From contig CATYUF010000083.1 in assembly GCA_958413095.1 (NCBI GenBank), forward strand, positions 1 to 5,331: a DNA stretch of 5,331 bases, given 5' to 3'. This DNA comes from an uncultured Clostridium sp. GTDB lineage: Bacteria > Bacillota > Clostridia > TANB77 > CAG-508. Within the stretch, counting starts at the first letter, position 1, and the number at the start of each line of letters is the position of its first letter. The notes below the pieces were generated by a model. The model ran no database searches, had not been told where the DNA came from, and saw only the letters and a program-made list of their open reading frames with translations. Position numbers and translations under genes: made by a program. This document shows positions 4,836 to 5,331 of this stretch, one piece after another.

Positions 4836-5331
4836 AGATTGTGATACTGATGTCTCGTATACCGCATCTCCTTTATTCTTCTTTCCTGCTGTTTTATAAT
4901 CTTCTCCTTGATTATTTACTGAACTATATACTGTTTTATATTTTGTACTTGTTGATTGCTCTTTCTCTGTTGCTCCATATATATCTCCTACTGTTGTTCC
5001 TCCATATGTTTCTAAATTTTCATTTTTATTATTGACATATGATGCCATTCTTTCCCATGCCCCTCCATTTAAATCATATACTCCCGTTGCATTATGTGTT
5101 GTTGATTGAGCCTTATTTGTTGTGTATATTTCTTCTACTGTATTTGTTCCTCCTGTATAGAATGAAGAATTTTTATTTTGTTCTACTTTTTGTTTATTTG
5201 TTCCATATTTACTATGTGCTAAATATACTGTCGCTCCCCATTCACTATTTTTCATCATATGGCTATTTAGATTTGAACTTTCTCCATATGTTGCTGTTTT
5301 TCCTGCTTTATATTGGTCATTTATTGTCATA
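4665..5331 (-). CDS. FGE/C-type-lectin-fold protein, probable DGR-diversified target (5' end beyond right edge)
   Basis: The frame is open to the right edge and ends with TAG at 4665-4667, giving at least 222 codons. The first in-window Met (5330) is probably internal, because the reading frame continues past the edge and no ribosome site can be seen. Motifs are NSHMMKNSEWGATVYLAHSKYG-like sequence at 22-43, GVYDLNGGAWERMASY (83-98), where sulfatase-modifying (FGE) domains have GNVWEW, then PFFYRGGNY (184-192) and a closing SFRPVLAP (214-221). This resembles the formylglycine-generating-enzyme-like C-type lectin fold used by many DGR target proteins as a ligand-binding scaffold. Enzymatic activity is not implied. 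Residues 45-165 are Thr/Asn/Lys/Ser-rich, as in surface proteins. Codons are A/T-rich until about residue 165, then abruptly G/C-rich. In related clostridial proteins, as I recall, a prepilin-type N-terminus precedes this domain, but that part is outside the window. It is separate from minD by 235 bp. Confidence 0.8.
   Translation of the reverse strand, partial: MTINDQYKAGKTATYGESSNLNSHMMKNSEWGATVYLAHSKYGTNKQKVEQNKNSSFYTGGTNTVEEIYTTNKAQSTTHNATGVYDLNGGAWERMASYVNNKNENLETYGGTTVGDIYGATEKEQSTSTKYKTVYSSVNNQGEDYKTAGKKNKGDAVYETSVSQSNGTGSWFDAYVNFPGGGGPFFYRGGNYPDAAAGTFCFDNNYGDAFGFISFRPVLAP

Noticed and set aside
4556..4867. A 103-codon minus-strand frame overlapping the end of the right-edge gene
   Set aside because: It overlaps the putative variable region in another frame, has no ribosome site that I can see, and resembles no family. 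The frame ending in SFRPVLAP is clearly the real one.
1..5331. tRNA or rRNA genes, CRISPR arrays, insertion sequences or phage attachment sites
   Set aside because: I saw no cloverleaf-like sequence, no regularly spaced direct repeats, no transposase or integrase frame and no flanking target duplications.

Overview
The window reads as chromosomal DNA of a low-GC Firmicute, most likely an uncultured, probably gut-type Clostridia member. The reasons are strongly AT-rich DNA (roughly 30% G+C by eye), AGGAGG-type ribosome sites, A/T-ending codons, a MinD/MinE pair (many Bacilli lack MinE), and a prepilin of the GITLIALV...LILAGVSI type that I associate with clostridial genomes. This placement is inferred from composition and gene content. 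All supported genes lie on the minus strand, so transcription runs from right to left.

In transcription order: (1) 5331-4665 is the C-terminal part of a protein with a formylglycine-generating-enzyme/C-type-lectin-like fold. Its last ~55 codons look like the variable region (VR) of a diversity-generating retroelement (DGR) target: framework W...FP...PFFYRGG...FRPVL, Gly/Asp/Ala/Asn/Tyr-rich hypervariable-looking positions, and a sharp rise to about 52% G+C. The gene begins beyond the right edge. (2) 4664-4430 is a 235-bp intergenic region with three inverted repeats. A good sigma-A-type promoter for minD sits inside two of them. (3) 4429-1802 is a likely operon minD-minE-rodA, with gaps of 30 and 39 bp. 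It covers division-site placement and SEDS peptidoglycan polymerisation. MinE carries a very long Lys/Glu-rich tail not expected in the family. (4) 1801-1621 holds a small hairpin and a likely promoter for dusB. (5) 1620-643 is dusB, a tRNA-dihydrouridine synthase. (6) 642-479 is an intergenic region without a clear signal apart from the next gene's ribosome site. (7) 478-1 is the N-terminal 159 codons of a type IV prepilin-like protein running off the left edge.

The middle genes are core cell-shape and division genes plus a tRNA-modification gene. The two edge genes are accessory surface proteins. The most interesting item is the probable DGR variable region. No reverse transcriptase, Avd protein or template repeat is visible here, so it would be a remote target or the cassette would lie beyond the right edge. 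Its assignment rests on motif and composition and needs a template repeat to prove it.
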